NCBI GenBank assembly: GCA_004296455.1
Contig: AP018280.1
Location: 6,994,794-7,058,793 of the forward strand
Origin: Calothrix sp. NIES-4101
GTDB taxonomy: Bacteria > Cyanobacteriota > Cyanobacteriia > Cyanobacteriales > Nostocaceae
Direction: 5' to 3'
DNA: 64,000 nt
The stretch's first letter is position 1, and each line of letters starts with the position of its first letter. The notes under the pieces were generated by a model, which searched no databases, had not been told where the DNA came from, and saw only the letters and a program-made list of their open reading frames with translations. Shown here one piece after another: positions 1 through 8,156 of the stretch. Made by a program: the position numbers and the translations under genes.

Positions 1-1403
1 CTTGTGGCGTTTTTGGCATCTACGCGCCCGGTGAAGACGTTGCCAAGCTAACTTACTTCGGTTTGTATGCACTACAACACCGGGGTCAAGAATCGGCTGG
101 TATTGCCACATTTGCAGGCGACGAGGTTCATTTGCACAAAGACATGGGCTTAGTCTCCCAAGTCTTTAATGAATCGGTTTTAAGCCAATTACCTGGCACA
201 ATTGGTGTTGGTCACACGCGCTATTCGACTACTGGTTCTAGCCGCAAAGTTAATGCTCAACCTGCGGTTGTCAATACCCGATTAGGTAAAATAGCTCTAG
301 CACACAACGGTAATTTAGTCAATACCGTAAAATTGCGCGAAGAATTGGTTAAGGACAGCATTAACCTAGTGACGACGACCGATTCCGAGATGATAGCCTA
401 TGCGATCGCACAACAAATCAACGCCGGTTCAGATTGGTTAGATGGGGCAATTCAGGCATTCCATCGCTGTCAAGGTGCATTTAGCCTAGTAATAGGTACT
501 CCTGTAGGGGTGATGGGTGTACGCGATCCCAACGGGATTCGTCCGCTTGTGATTGGCACCTATGGCGAAAATCCAGTTCGCTATGTCTTGGCTTCCGAGA
601 CTTGTGGTTTAGATATTATTGGTGCGGATTATTTGCGGGATGTCGAACCTGGTGAGGTTGTTTGGATTACTGAAACTGGTTTAGCATCATATCATTGGAG
701 CCAGCAGCCCGAAAAGAAACTGTGCGTCTTTGAAATGATCTATTTTGCTCGCCCCGATAGCTTAATGCACAACGAGACGTTATACAGTTATCGGATGCGC
801 TTGGGACGAAGACTGGCACGAGAGTCTCCAGTAGATGCAGACATTGTATTTGGTGTACCCGATTCAGGTATACCAGCTGCGATCGGATATTCACAAGCAT
901 CGGGTGTCACCTATGCTGAGGGGTTGATCAAAAACCGTTATGTTGGACGTACTTTTATTCAGCCAACCCAAGCGATGCGTGAATCGGGCATCAAAATGAA
1001 ATTGAACCCGCTTAAAGACGTGTTAACTGGGAAAAGGGTGATAATTATCGATGACTCAATCGTCAGAGGAACAACAAGCCGCAAATTAGTCAAAGCCTTG
1101 CGTGACGCAGGTGCAGTCGAAGTTCATATGCTCATTTCCTCCCCTCCCGTCACTCATCCTTGCTTTTACGGCATTGATACGGATACCCAGGATCAATTAA
1201 TAGCAGCCCGAATGTCTGTTCAAGAAATTGCCAACCAACTCGAAGTTGATAGTCTAGCTTATTTGTCTTGGGAAGGGATGTTAGAAGAAACCAGGGAAAA
1301 TACCAATAATTTCTGTTCGGCTTGTTTTACCGGTAATTATCCCGTTGCAATTCCGGAACAAGTGAAGCGTTCTAAATTAATGTTGGAAAAAGCAACAGTT
1401 TAG
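1..1403 (+). CDS. purF: Amidophosphoribosyltransferase, 5'-truncated by window edge
   Basis: First committed step of purine synthesis: PRPP plus glutamine gives 5-phosphoribosylamine. The reading frame is open from base 3, and its first codons read CGVFGI, so the catalytic N-terminal nucleophile cysteine of the class II glutaminase domain sits at the very edge. Only the initiator or a short propeptide is missing. The glutaminase half carries GHTRYSTTG and HNGNL. The phosphoribosyltransferase half carries the PRPP loop VIIIDDSIVRGTTS near base 1040-1080. The C-terminal CSACFTG matches iron-sulfur-type PurF proteins. An internal ATG at 63 is not the real start because it would remove the catalytic cysteine. 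The gene is followed after 11 bases by a palindromic repeat. Confidence 0.97.
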   Translation, partial: CGVFGIYAPGEDVAKLTYFGLYALQHRGQESAGIATFAGDEVHLHKDMGLVSQVFNESVLSQLPGTIGVGHTRYSTTGSSRKVNAQPAVVNTRLGKIALAHNGNLVNTVKLREELVKDSINLVTTTDSEMIAYAIAQQINAGSDWLDGAIQAFHRCQGAFSLVIGTPVGVMGVRDPNGIRPLVIGTYGENPVRYVLASETCGLDIIGADYLRDVEPGEVVWITETGLASYHWSQQPEKKLCVFEMIYFARPDSLMHNETLYSYRMRLGRRLARESPVDADIVFGVPDSGIPAAIGYSQASGVTYAEGLIKNRYVGRTFIQPTQAMRESGIKMKLNPLKDVLTGKRVIIIDDSIVRGTTSRKLVKALRDAGAVEVHMLISSPPVTHPCFYGIDTDTQDQLIAARMSVQEIANQLEVDSLAYLSWEGMLEETRENTNNFCSACFTGNYPVAIPEQVKRSKLMLEKATV

Positions 1404-1414
1404 ATTTTAAAGTT

Positions 1415-1445
1415 TGTAGAGACATTGCAATGCAATGTCTCTACA
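1415..1445. repeat. Perfect palindrome of the TGTAGAGAC family
   Basis: Two 15-base arms (TGTAGAGACATTGCA and its complement) are separated by one base, just after the purF stop. It has no T-run, so it is better read as a dispersed cyanobacterial palindromic repeat than as a classic terminator, though the hairpin could protect or end the purF mRNA. A related copy lies at 58401-58437. Confidence 0.8.
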
Positions 1446-1590
1446 TTTGCAATTGCAAGCAAAGATTCCATCCCCAATGATCCGGCAATTAGGTAATACT
1501 CATAATCGAAAACCTGGAATTGCAAGGTTTAATTTTATTTTGTGATTCCGTGTTATGTATTTTTGGTTTTGTATTTTTTGCAATTTTGTC

Positions 1591-2214
1591 CTAGTAATTG
1601 TTAGTACGGGGACTACGACTACCAACAGCAGCACCTATCATCGAAGCGATTAGACCTAATAAAGAACCAAAAACAAACCACCACAAACCTTGACGAATTG
1701 CAGATGCAGTTTCACGGGCTTGTTGGGCAGTCACATTAGTTTGGGGCACATTCACACCACCCTGTTGTTGCACTTGGTTAATCACCTCACCTGCATTAGA
1801 TGCAGCAACACCAAATGCACCAGATACACCGCTAGCGAGTAACCAGGAACTAACAGCCAAAGTTGTTGCCCAGAGAATTGCCCCGTTGAGGAGTGCAGTG
1901 TTACGATTCATCGGACCACAAGCACGGGCTGCCACCCAACCACCTGTAAATAGAGAAATCAACAGAGCAATGGTTGACCAAATACCAACGTTACCAGCTA
2001 CATCTCCAGCAATAGTTCTCGGTCTACCCGATGCTTCAATACTACCTGCACCGATCGCAGAAAACATTGCACTTAAAATCAATTGTGTCGCTAATGAAAC
2101 CAGCAAACCAGAGATAATCGGACCCCAACGCACACGATCATGATAATCAGTGACTCGATTGATTACAGCTGGCTCTTGAATAAAATCATCACCAACTTTA
2201 TTTGCGTATGACAT
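1591..2214 (-). CDS. Four-helix membrane protein, unknown function
   Basis: 207 residues. Four hydrophobic segments are visible at about 30-55 (GPIISGLLVSLATQLILSAMF), 75-95 (ISTIALLISLF-like), 105-125 and 175-200 (WWFVFGSLLGLIASMIGAAVG). A Gln/Asn-rich loop around 145-165 joins helices 3 and 4. The N-terminus is soluble and acidic. This arrangement resembles small cyanobacterial integral membrane proteins of the YrzE/TIGR04086 sort, but I cannot assign a family or function. It is a single gene, convergent with purF. Confidence 0.75.
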   Translation of the reverse strand: MSYANKVGDDFIQEPAVINRVTDYHDRVRWGPIISGLLVSLATQLILSAMFSAIGAGSIEASGRPRTIAGDVAGNVGIWSTIALLISLFTGGWVAARACGPMNRNTALLNGAILWATTLAVSSWLLASGVSGAFGVAASNAGEVINQVQQQGGVNVPQTNVTAQQARETASAIRQGLWWFVFGSLLGLIASMIGAAVGSRSPRTNNY

Positions 2215-2970
2215 AACCTAAATTTTCCCCTTACCAGTTAAGTAAAATGCTGTGATACATCGCATCTTTGTTTGTAATTAAATGACAAATAGCTTTTGTG
2301 GATATCTATCACTAGCAATATTTATTTAATCTATCTTTGGTAATAAGAATTGGTGAAAGACAGAGGAAACTGGATATTGTCGTAGTTTAAGATGTTGAAA
2401 TTTTAATTTTTATGATGATATGTAATGCATTTTTGATGATTTTTTATGACTGCCAAGAGTTTTTTCCAGACTATGAAAACCCCATTTGATTCGTGAAAAA
2501 TATCAAACGATGCGGGCATGATATTACAAATACAAATGATTGAGGGTTTTTCCAATCAGTAATTTTCCTCGAAAAACCTCCAAAAAAGTTACTAATGGTC
2601 GGATTGATTGGAGTTTTCCAGCTTAAATGCATATTAAATGCATAGAGTTGATGGTTAATAGGTAACGGAGAAGAAAGTTGTGTGACTCAAACTGGAATAG
2701 TTCCATGACTGAGAATTATGAGAAGATTTTGGCAATGGGGAACATACTCAATTCATCGTAAATCTTTCATAAAAGTAAAGGAATGGAGTTTTCAAATCGA
2801 GAAATTTTTGTTTTAATGTACAAGCAATCTCGGAAATTGTGAAACACTTGCCAGCGAGTTTAATCAGTGGTGTCTGTTTCAGTCTCGTCAAAGTGTGGTA
2901 CTGCTTTGGATAACCCTTTGAGTATCCAGCATATTTAAAAAGTTGTAAAAAAACTTTCAGGTAATTTACT
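2215..2970. other. AT-rich spacer without a recognisable gene
   Basis: About 750 bases between a leftward and a rightward gene. A 108-codon open frame on the minus strand covers part of it, but it runs across the start and signal peptide of the TPR gene and has no protein-like motif. I see no RNA gene or transposon end. It presumably holds both divergent promoters. Confidence 0.5.
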
Positions 2971-3651
2971 GTGTACAATCGAACATCATTTGTTATTAGT
3001 GTTCTCATATTAGGAAGTATTTCAGTAACAACTCCCTCAGTTGCCCAGGCACAGGTGACAGTAGTGCAGCGCACAACACAAGAGGTTAAGCAACTGCTAG
3101 ATGAAGGACGCAGACTTGTAGATGCGGGAGATTACAGTGGTGCAATCAATGTTTATCAACAAGCCGCAAATCTCGAGCCTAAAAATGCTTCTATCCATTC
3201 GGGTATTGGCTATTTGTATGCACTACAAGGAAATCTTCAGTCGGCATTATCTTCTTATCGCCGTGCAGTAGCGCTAAACCCAAATAATGCAGATTTTCAA
3301 TATGCGTTAGGTTATATTAGTGGTAATTTAGGTGATAACCGCACAGCCAAAGATGCATATCGCAAATCAATTCAACTCAATCGTAATAACATTGATGCTT
3401 ATCTAGGATTAGCAACTGTCTTACTACGTTTAGGCGACAACACGAGTGCAATGTGGGCTACCGAACAAGCCATGAACTTAAACCGAAATCACCCTCAAGT
3501 TTTCGAGTTGCGTGGTACATTTTTGATGAAGCAGGGTAAATCTAAAGATGCGATCGCACTTTTCAAAAAAGCTCGTGACATCTATGATCGACAAGGTAAA
3601 CAGGAAAATGTCAGTCGTCTTGATGAGACACTACGGAAAATAGGTGGATAA
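2971..3651 (+). CDS. Secreted TPR-repeat protein
   Basis: 226 residues from a GTG start. Residues 1-27 form a signal peptide (hydrophobic ISVLILGSISV, cleavage near VAQAQ), so the protein should be exported to the periplasm. From residue 37 there are consecutive tetratricopeptide repeats, with signatures such as DYSGAINVYQQAANLEPKN, LQSALSSYRRAVALNPNN and RTAKDAYRKSIQLNRNN. This makes it a protein-protein interaction scaffold. No catalytic domain is present. The GTG start is chosen because it gives the complete signal peptide. The partner is unknown. Confidence 0.85.
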   Translation: MYNRTSFVISVLILGSISVTTPSVAQAQVTVVQRTTQEVKQLLDEGRRLVDAGDYSGAINVYQQAANLEPKNASIHSGIGYLYALQGNLQSALSSYRRAVALNPNNADFQYALGYISGNLGDNRTAKDAYRKSIQLNRNNIDAYLGLATVLLRLGDNTSAMWATEQAMNLNRNHPQVFELRGTFLMKQGKSKDAIALFKKARDIYDRQGKQENVSRLDETLRKIGG

Positions 3652-3714
3652 GGTTTTTTCGATTGCCCTACCTGGGCGACTTGTCTGGGGGTTTGTTAAT
3701 CGAGTTTGTTGGCT

Positions 3715-5937
3715 TTAAGATTCGCTCTCCTCATCAGTGGCAGCAGCAATATTTGGGCTATCGTCATCTTTCTGAATCTCATGACGTTTTTGATATCGTC
3801 GGGTGTTGACAGCAGCACGCAATACCTTTAGTTTATAAGGATCAGCATCCTTGCGCCACAGCAACTGATATCCTTTAAGCGTGGCGCAATGCTCCTCTAA
3901 GCATTTCAACCACCCAGAACGATGGGTTATACTCCGCCAGTCATCCAGTAGCCCCCACTCTTCTTCTTGACGAGTTAAGCGGGTAAATTTTTCATATTGT
4001 GGATAGTCAGGAGTTACTAAAGCTTCTTTGTAATGCAACACAGGTGGATTATCTTGATCAAAATCCCGATAGCTGACATGTAAATCCCGTAGATCAATAA
4101 TCATACTTGTTTGCAGGGCTGGATGGGGGTCAGTGTCAAAATCGGGGTAAAATAAATAGGAAATTTTCGGACTTTTAGTATGGATTTTGATTACGTTTGC
4201 TCCTTGCATACGTCCAATTGTGCGGCTAGCGCATCCTTCATACAGGCGCAGTAAGGGATCAATATTTTCCAATGCCGAGATGTGAACCCAGAGAGAATTA
4301 GCCAGCTTTTTGCCAATTTGACTTTGGCGACAGCGTTCGATAATGTTTTCCGTATTACCCAAGCTATAAAGCATTTCCTCCGCATCAATGCCGGCTTGTT
4401 TGTAAGTACCAAATAAGGCTTTAATATCTTCTTGGACAGGAAGTGCTAAATCTGCAAGCTTCGGACGACGACTAAATTTACAAAGAGCAAGATAAAGCAT
4501 TAAATCCTGACGACGTTTTTGAGCGATCGCTTGCCATTCTTCGGGGTCAGTTGCTTGTAAAATGACATGGTATGCCCGTTTTAATGTCCTGAATTCGCTG
4601 CAAATTTCCGCTTCTTCAGCTAATTCGCCTTTACTTGGTAATCTTCCCCGTTCAGTCACAAAAGACATCAACGGTGTCAGTAATTCCTTGTAATCTTCAA
4701 ACCCTTTAACTTGAACTTTAACTCTCGGTGTGGTGGCGCGAGAACGAAAGCGAGAAGCTCGGAATAACTGTGCTTGGGCTTCATCCCGAAACACAAAATA
4801 AATACCCAAAGCCACAGGAATAGCATCAACATCAAGAACTTGGTCAATGTAAATTTTTAACTCTTCCTGCTCATAATATTTCTGAAATGTGTTGCGGGTT
4901 GTCACTACACCATCACCATAAGCGATCGTGCCTTTATTTGTATCAGCAAGGGTGACTTGGGCGGATATAATTAAAAGTCTTCGAGTCAGTTCCCAAGCAT
5001 TAACTAATGCCTGACGACGCTCACCAGTATCTTCAATGACATTAATTACATAACCAAGATTAACGATATCAGATGGTGTTGGCGGAGTCTCTGGCAAATA
5101 ATAAGGATCCCAACCGGCACTGATAAAACCTTGTTGTGATATGCGAGCAATATCACCCCCATGTCCACAACCGTAGTCAAAAAAAGTTGTGTCTGGTGTA
5201 AATAAACCTGCTTCTACAGCTGCGCGTACGGGGCGAGACAAGTCGTTGCGAACGATTGCAGCTTTGTGGCGATCAATTTGGCGTGGGAAAGATTCCAGGG
5301 TGTTGGTGGTTGCTTGGCGTTGGATGAGGCGATGTCCTTGGATTTCCACATTGTAAGCTTGTAAACGTTCTTCCCAACCAGCCCGCGTACCGATAGTTTT
5401 AGTATTCGTCAGCAAGCCTAAGCTTTCTTGGGCTTTGGTTAATGCCGCGAATTGTTGATAAAGGGGATATTCAGGTGTAACAAAAGTTTCTTTCCGATGG
5501 AGAATCGGCGGATTCTGGCATTGGCTGTAGTCCCGGTGAGTAACTTCCAGTGTTTCCAAGTTTACTTGAATGCTGGTTTGTAAACCTGGGTGTGGATCGG
5601 TGTCAAAGTCGGGATAAAATAAGTAAGATATTTTGAATTGACTAGTACTAAATTTAACTAGATTTGCACCGTGAGTTTGAGTAGTTAAACTTCTGGCACG
5701 GCTTTCATATTCTTGCAACAACTCTTCCAGGGCAGGCAATGCGGAAATATGAATGTAAAAAGCATCAGGTAATTTTTTACCTATTGGACTACGTTTACAA
5801 GCAAGAGCGATCGCACTAAGTTCAGGTAAACATTGATGCTGATTAGGTAAGTAGTTTTCGTCAACCAAACCCAATTCAGATATCTTTGGAATTTTGGGTA
5901 TCTCTATATTGTCATCACTATAATCAGGCTGAACCAT
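3715..5937 (-). CDS. Putative methyltransferase of the DNA-phosphorothioation-associated type, with duplicated flanking domain
   Basis: About 740 residues from the ATG at 5937 (an in-frame TTG at 5979 would add 14). Numbering here is from the TTG. Residues about 234-412 form a class I methyltransferase-like domain with the glycine motif FDYGCGHGGD and GWDPYY, the arrangement I know from dnd-associated putative methyltransferases. This core is sandwiched between two copies of one other domain, residues 61-222 and 550-710. They share IGKKL, HISAL, GAN(L/V), KISYLFYPDFDTDPHP, LQTS, HRDYS/YRDFD, VTPEYP/VTPDYP and a final GW. A helical region (425-545) separates the core from the second copy. No dndBCDE or pbe genes occur in the window. 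DNA or RNA as substrate is inference only. Confidence 0.8.
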   Translation of the reverse strand: MVQPDYSDDNIEIPKIPKISELGLVDENYLPNQHQCLPELSAIALACKRSPIGKKLPDAFYIHISALPALEELLQEYESRARSLTTQTHGANLVKFSTSQFKISYLFYPDFDTDPHPGLQTSIQVNLETLEVTHRDYSQCQNPPILHRKETFVTPEYPLYQQFAALTKAQESLGLLTNTKTIGTRAGWEERLQAYNVEIQGHRLIQRQATTNTLESFPRQIDRHKAAIVRNDLSRPVRAAVEAGLFTPDTTFFDYGCGHGGDIARISQQGFISAGWDPYYLPETPPTPSDIVNLGYVINVIEDTGERRQALVNAWELTRRLLIISAQVTLADTNKGTIAYGDGVVTTRNTFQKYYEQEELKIYIDQVLDVDAIPVALGIYFVFRDEAQAQLFRASRFRSRATTPRVKVQVKGFEDYKELLTPLMSFVTERGRLPSKGELAEEAEICSEFRTLKRAYHVILQATDPEEWQAIAQKRRQDLMLYLALCKFSRRPKLADLALPVQEDIKALFGTYKQAGIDAEEMLYSLGNTENIIERCRQSQIGKKLANSLWVHISALENIDPLLRLYEGCASRTIGRMQGANVIKIHTKSPKISYLFYPDFDTDPHPALQTSMIIDLRDLHVSYRDFDQDNPPVLHYKEALVTPDYPQYEKFTRLTRQEEEWGLLDDWRSITHRSGWLKCLEEHCATLKGYQLLWRKDADPYKLKVLRAAVNTRRYQKRHEIQKDDDSPNIAAATDEESES

Positions 5938-6111
5938 CGCACTATATTTCGGGAAGAAACTGCTGATTGAGTTGCTCAATCTCTGGTATTAAATCTGAGT
6001 CTTGTTATCACAATGAGAATTAGATCATAAGGATTTTAGAGAATCTAAATTATTTTCTCCTGCAAACTGTGCGATCGCCTAGCTGTTACAGTAGTTGCAT
6101 AGAGTCTGGGG

Positions 6112-6726
6112 ATGGCTGAATTAATGTCAAGAACAACTACATCTATGGTGATACAACGAGTTGCGATCGTTAGTGTTATTTACATTATTATGCTTTTAAC
6201 TGCATGTGACACAACAAAAAATAATGCTCCATCTCAAACAGCAAATTCGCCAACCCAAGTACCATCTTTAACACGAATTGCTCAAGATGGTACAAGCGTA
6301 TCTCTAACATCCAATAATCAAATTACAGTCAGTAAGGGACAAATTATTTATGTTCCTGTCTACTCCCACATTTATCACGGCAACAAGCAAGAACAATTAC
6401 TTCTAACAGTAACTTTGAGTATTCGTAACACCAGTTTAACTGACCCAATAGTAATTCGTTCCGTTCGTTATTATGACTCAACTGGAAAATTAGTCAAAAA
6501 GCAAACAGAGGGAAATTTACAACTTGCACCCCTAGCCACCACAGAATTCTTCATTCCTCAACAGGATGTAAGTGGAGGTTCTGGAGCTAACTTTATTGTC
6601 GAGTGGGTAGCAGAGAAAAAAAGTGTGACTGAGCCAATTGTTGAGGCAGTAATGATTAGCACAAGCTTTCAGCAAGGAGTATCATTTACTACTTCTGGTA
6701 AAGTGATTCAAGAACTCAAACCTTAA
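6112..6726 (+). CDS. DUF3124-type lipoprotein
   Basis: 204 residues. The N-terminus is a lipoprotein signal: hydrophobic VAIVSVIYIIMLL followed by the lipobox LTAC with the modified cysteine at residue 32, so it is membrane-anchored on the periplasmic side. From about residue 80 the sequence (IYVPVYSHIYHG, LSIRNTSLTDPIVIRSVRYYDSTGKLV, ATTEFFIPQQDVSGGSGANFIVEW) matches what I know as DUF3124, an immunoglobulin-like beta fold without known function. The ATG at 6112 and one at 6124 both give the full signal. Its neighbours do not suggest a role. Confidence 0.82.
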   Translation: MAELMSRTTTSMVIQRVAIVSVIYIIMLLTACDTTKNNAPSQTANSPTQVPSLTRIAQDGTSVSLTSNNQITVSKGQIIYVPVYSHIYHGNKQEQLLLTVTLSIRNTSLTDPIVIRSVRYYDSTGKLVKKQTEGNLQLAPLATTEFFIPQQDVSGGSGANFIVEWVAEKKSVTEPIVEAVMISTSFQQGVSFTTSGKVIQELKP

Positions 6727-7039
6727 TAAAAAAGGGAAATTTTTCTAAGAATCATTCAGTAGCTTCTTTAAGGTTGTTAATTGACTCTACAATCGTTTTA
6801 CCTTGACTTTCTATCTAGAGCTATCTTCCATAAAAACCCGATTTCTCCCTCACAATAAATATCTCTTGAGTACACCAGAACCGGAAACCGGATTTCTCGC
6901 AAATGGCAAAACCCCAAATAAGCAAATAATCAGCTTTTTCAATAGTTTTTATATTGGGTAGATAGGGAAGTGCCACACTCGTACTGAATCGCTACGTGAT
7001 CATTTTTTTACGTTGAGAGTATATAATGCTTTTTAAGCC
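6727..7039. other. Spacer with two copies of an AACC(C/G)GATTTCTC motif
   Basis: No gene is seen. The motif AACCCGATTTCTC at 6835-6847 recurs as AACCGGATTTCTC at 6886-6898. It belongs to the same family of dispersed ACCGGATTTCTC-like repeats as the inverted pair at 39589-39637. Confidence 0.5.
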
Positions 7040-7264
7040 TTACCGCGACTCCAAAAATTCTTCTATAGTTACTTCTATATCACTTGCTATTTGCCGTAGA
7101 AGTCTAGGAGAAATATCGCGTCCTTTATGAAACGGAACCGTTGTTGCTCGACCATCTTCGTGCCGAAACTGCTTGTGTGAACCTCTTTGACGAACTTCTA
7201 CAAAACCTAAATTTTCCAGAATACGTACAACCTCTTGTGGTTTCAATACAGGAATACTACTCAT
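7040..7264 (-). CDS. hicA: HicA-family mRNA interferase toxin
   Basis: 74 residues, the usual HicA length. It has the double-stranded-RNA-binding-like fold signature: LKPQEVVRILENLGF, then RQRGSHKQFRH with the catalytic histidine at residue 30 in the GSH motif, and a C-terminal PFHKGRDISPRLLRQI. HicA cleaves mRNA in translation-dependent fashion unless bound by HicB. It follows hicB by 3 bases on the same strand, so the order is antitoxin first and translational coupling is likely. The active-site histidine and overall length look intact. Confidence 0.92.
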   Translation of the reverse strand: MSSIPVLKPQEVVRILENLGFVEVRQRGSHKQFRHEDGRATTVPFHKGRDISPRLLRQIASDIEVTIEEFLESR

Positions 7265-7267
7265 CGC

Positions 7268-7477
7268 TTACTGAATCAAAATTTGCTGTGTACCAACAAA
7301 CTCCGTGTTCAATTCTACATTGTCATCTTCCAAAAGCATCTCAATGACTTCGCGGAGATTATCACGTAACTCGTCTAAAGTCTCTCCTTGGGAATGCGCC
7401 CCAGAAAACCCAGGAACATAACCGACGTACAAATGAGTATCAGTATCTCGTTCGACAATCGCAGTGAAAATTTTCAT
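7268..7477 (-). CDS. hicB: HicB-family antitoxin, short form
   Basis: 69 residues with the partial RNase H fold of HicB: FTAIVERDTDTHLYVGYVPGFSGAHSQGETLDELRDNLREVI. The motif around VPGF/SGAHSQGET is typical. The protein ends soon after helix 2 (MLLEDD) and a final strand, so it lacks the C-terminal helix-turn-helix or ribbon-helix-helix domain of longer HicB antitoxins. It should neutralise HicA, but operator binding and autoregulation cannot be assumed. It lies just downstream of a decayed RelE/ParE gene. Confidence 0.92.
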   Translation of the reverse strand: MKIFTAIVERDTDTHLYVGYVPGFSGAHSQGETLDELRDNLREVIEMLLEDDNVELNTEFVGTQQILIQ

Positions 7478-7507
7478 AAGCTGATTATATTTACTCGATC
7501 ACTCAAT

Positions 7508-7713
7508 TTAAATATTATCAATAATATAGTAGATTCGGTAATCTCCGAATAGGATACGAGATGATAAATCATCACCTTATGACTTTTTGACCCCATTTGG
7601 ACGGGGTTCAATTTCTAAATCGAGAATTTTTTATCAATCATTCATTTAATATCTGCTGCTAGTTTTTTGAGTTATATTACTGCATCCTTGAATAATGGGA
7701 TTTGATAAGTCAC
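7508..7713 (-). pseudogene. Decayed RelE/ParE-family toxin
   Basis: Reading the minus strand from a GTG at 7713 gives, in pieces, MTYQIPLFKDAVI, stop, LKKLAADIK, stop, MID, then after a one-base frame change KILDLEIEPRPNGVKKS, stop, GDDLSSRILFGDYRIYYIIDNI and a final TAA at 7508. The order matches RelE/ParE toxins: strand-helix start, the LKKL..DI helix, the PRPxGVKKL turn and the S-R-I..GDYRI-Y-I-D strand. At least three internal stops and a frameshift make it a relic. No antitoxin gene is recognisable upstream. Confidence 0.78.
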
Positions 7714-7982
7714 GCTGATTCATCCTTATATTATTCTCAAGACAAATTAATGCTAAATAATTCTATTATTTACGTAAAAATACTATATAAAAATATGTTT
7801 TTTATAAATTAAGATAATCATAATTTTTGTGATACATGAAGTCTTATTATAATTAACCTACTAATACTCTAAATAATACTTGAAAATGAGGCATTTATAA
7901 ACATTACGTATAAATCACAGGTTGCCAACTTAATTTTTTAAAGACTATATTGAATTATATTTCGACTTGCGGAGAAAAAACT

Positions 7983-8117
7983 ATGTCTTCTTTTTCCAAT
8001 TCAAAAATTGCCGGAAGTATAATCCCATCTTCTAAAATCATAGCTCCCATTATTTCCGAAACACTTTTAGAGAAGATAGAACAAGAACAGAATGAAAAAC
8101 AAAAACACAAGAAATAA
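7983..8117 (+). CDS. 44-residue peptide gene preceding the LRAT-like gene
   Basis: ATG at 7983 is preceded by GGAG eight bases upstream, a good ribosome binding site in otherwise very AT-rich DNA. The product starts MSSFSNSKIAGSIIPSSK, continues with a hydrophobic stretch IIAPIISETLLEKI, and ends in a highly charged Glu/Gln/Lys tail. It has no cysteine and no signal peptide. It stops about 40-50 bases before the 277-residue LRAT-like gene on the same strand, so the two are probably co-transcribed. No family is recognised, so its function is unknown. Confidence 0.5.
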   Translation: MSSFSNSKIAGSIIPSSKIIAPIISETLLEKIEQEQNEKQKHKK

Positions 8118-8156
8118 GCTGAAAAAGTCAATAATAAAGCTTCTTCTTTCTAAAAA

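Noticed and set aside
2748-3074. 108-codon minus-strand frame
   Set aside because: It overlaps the start and signal peptide of the TPR gene, lacks any motif, and has no ribosome binding site.
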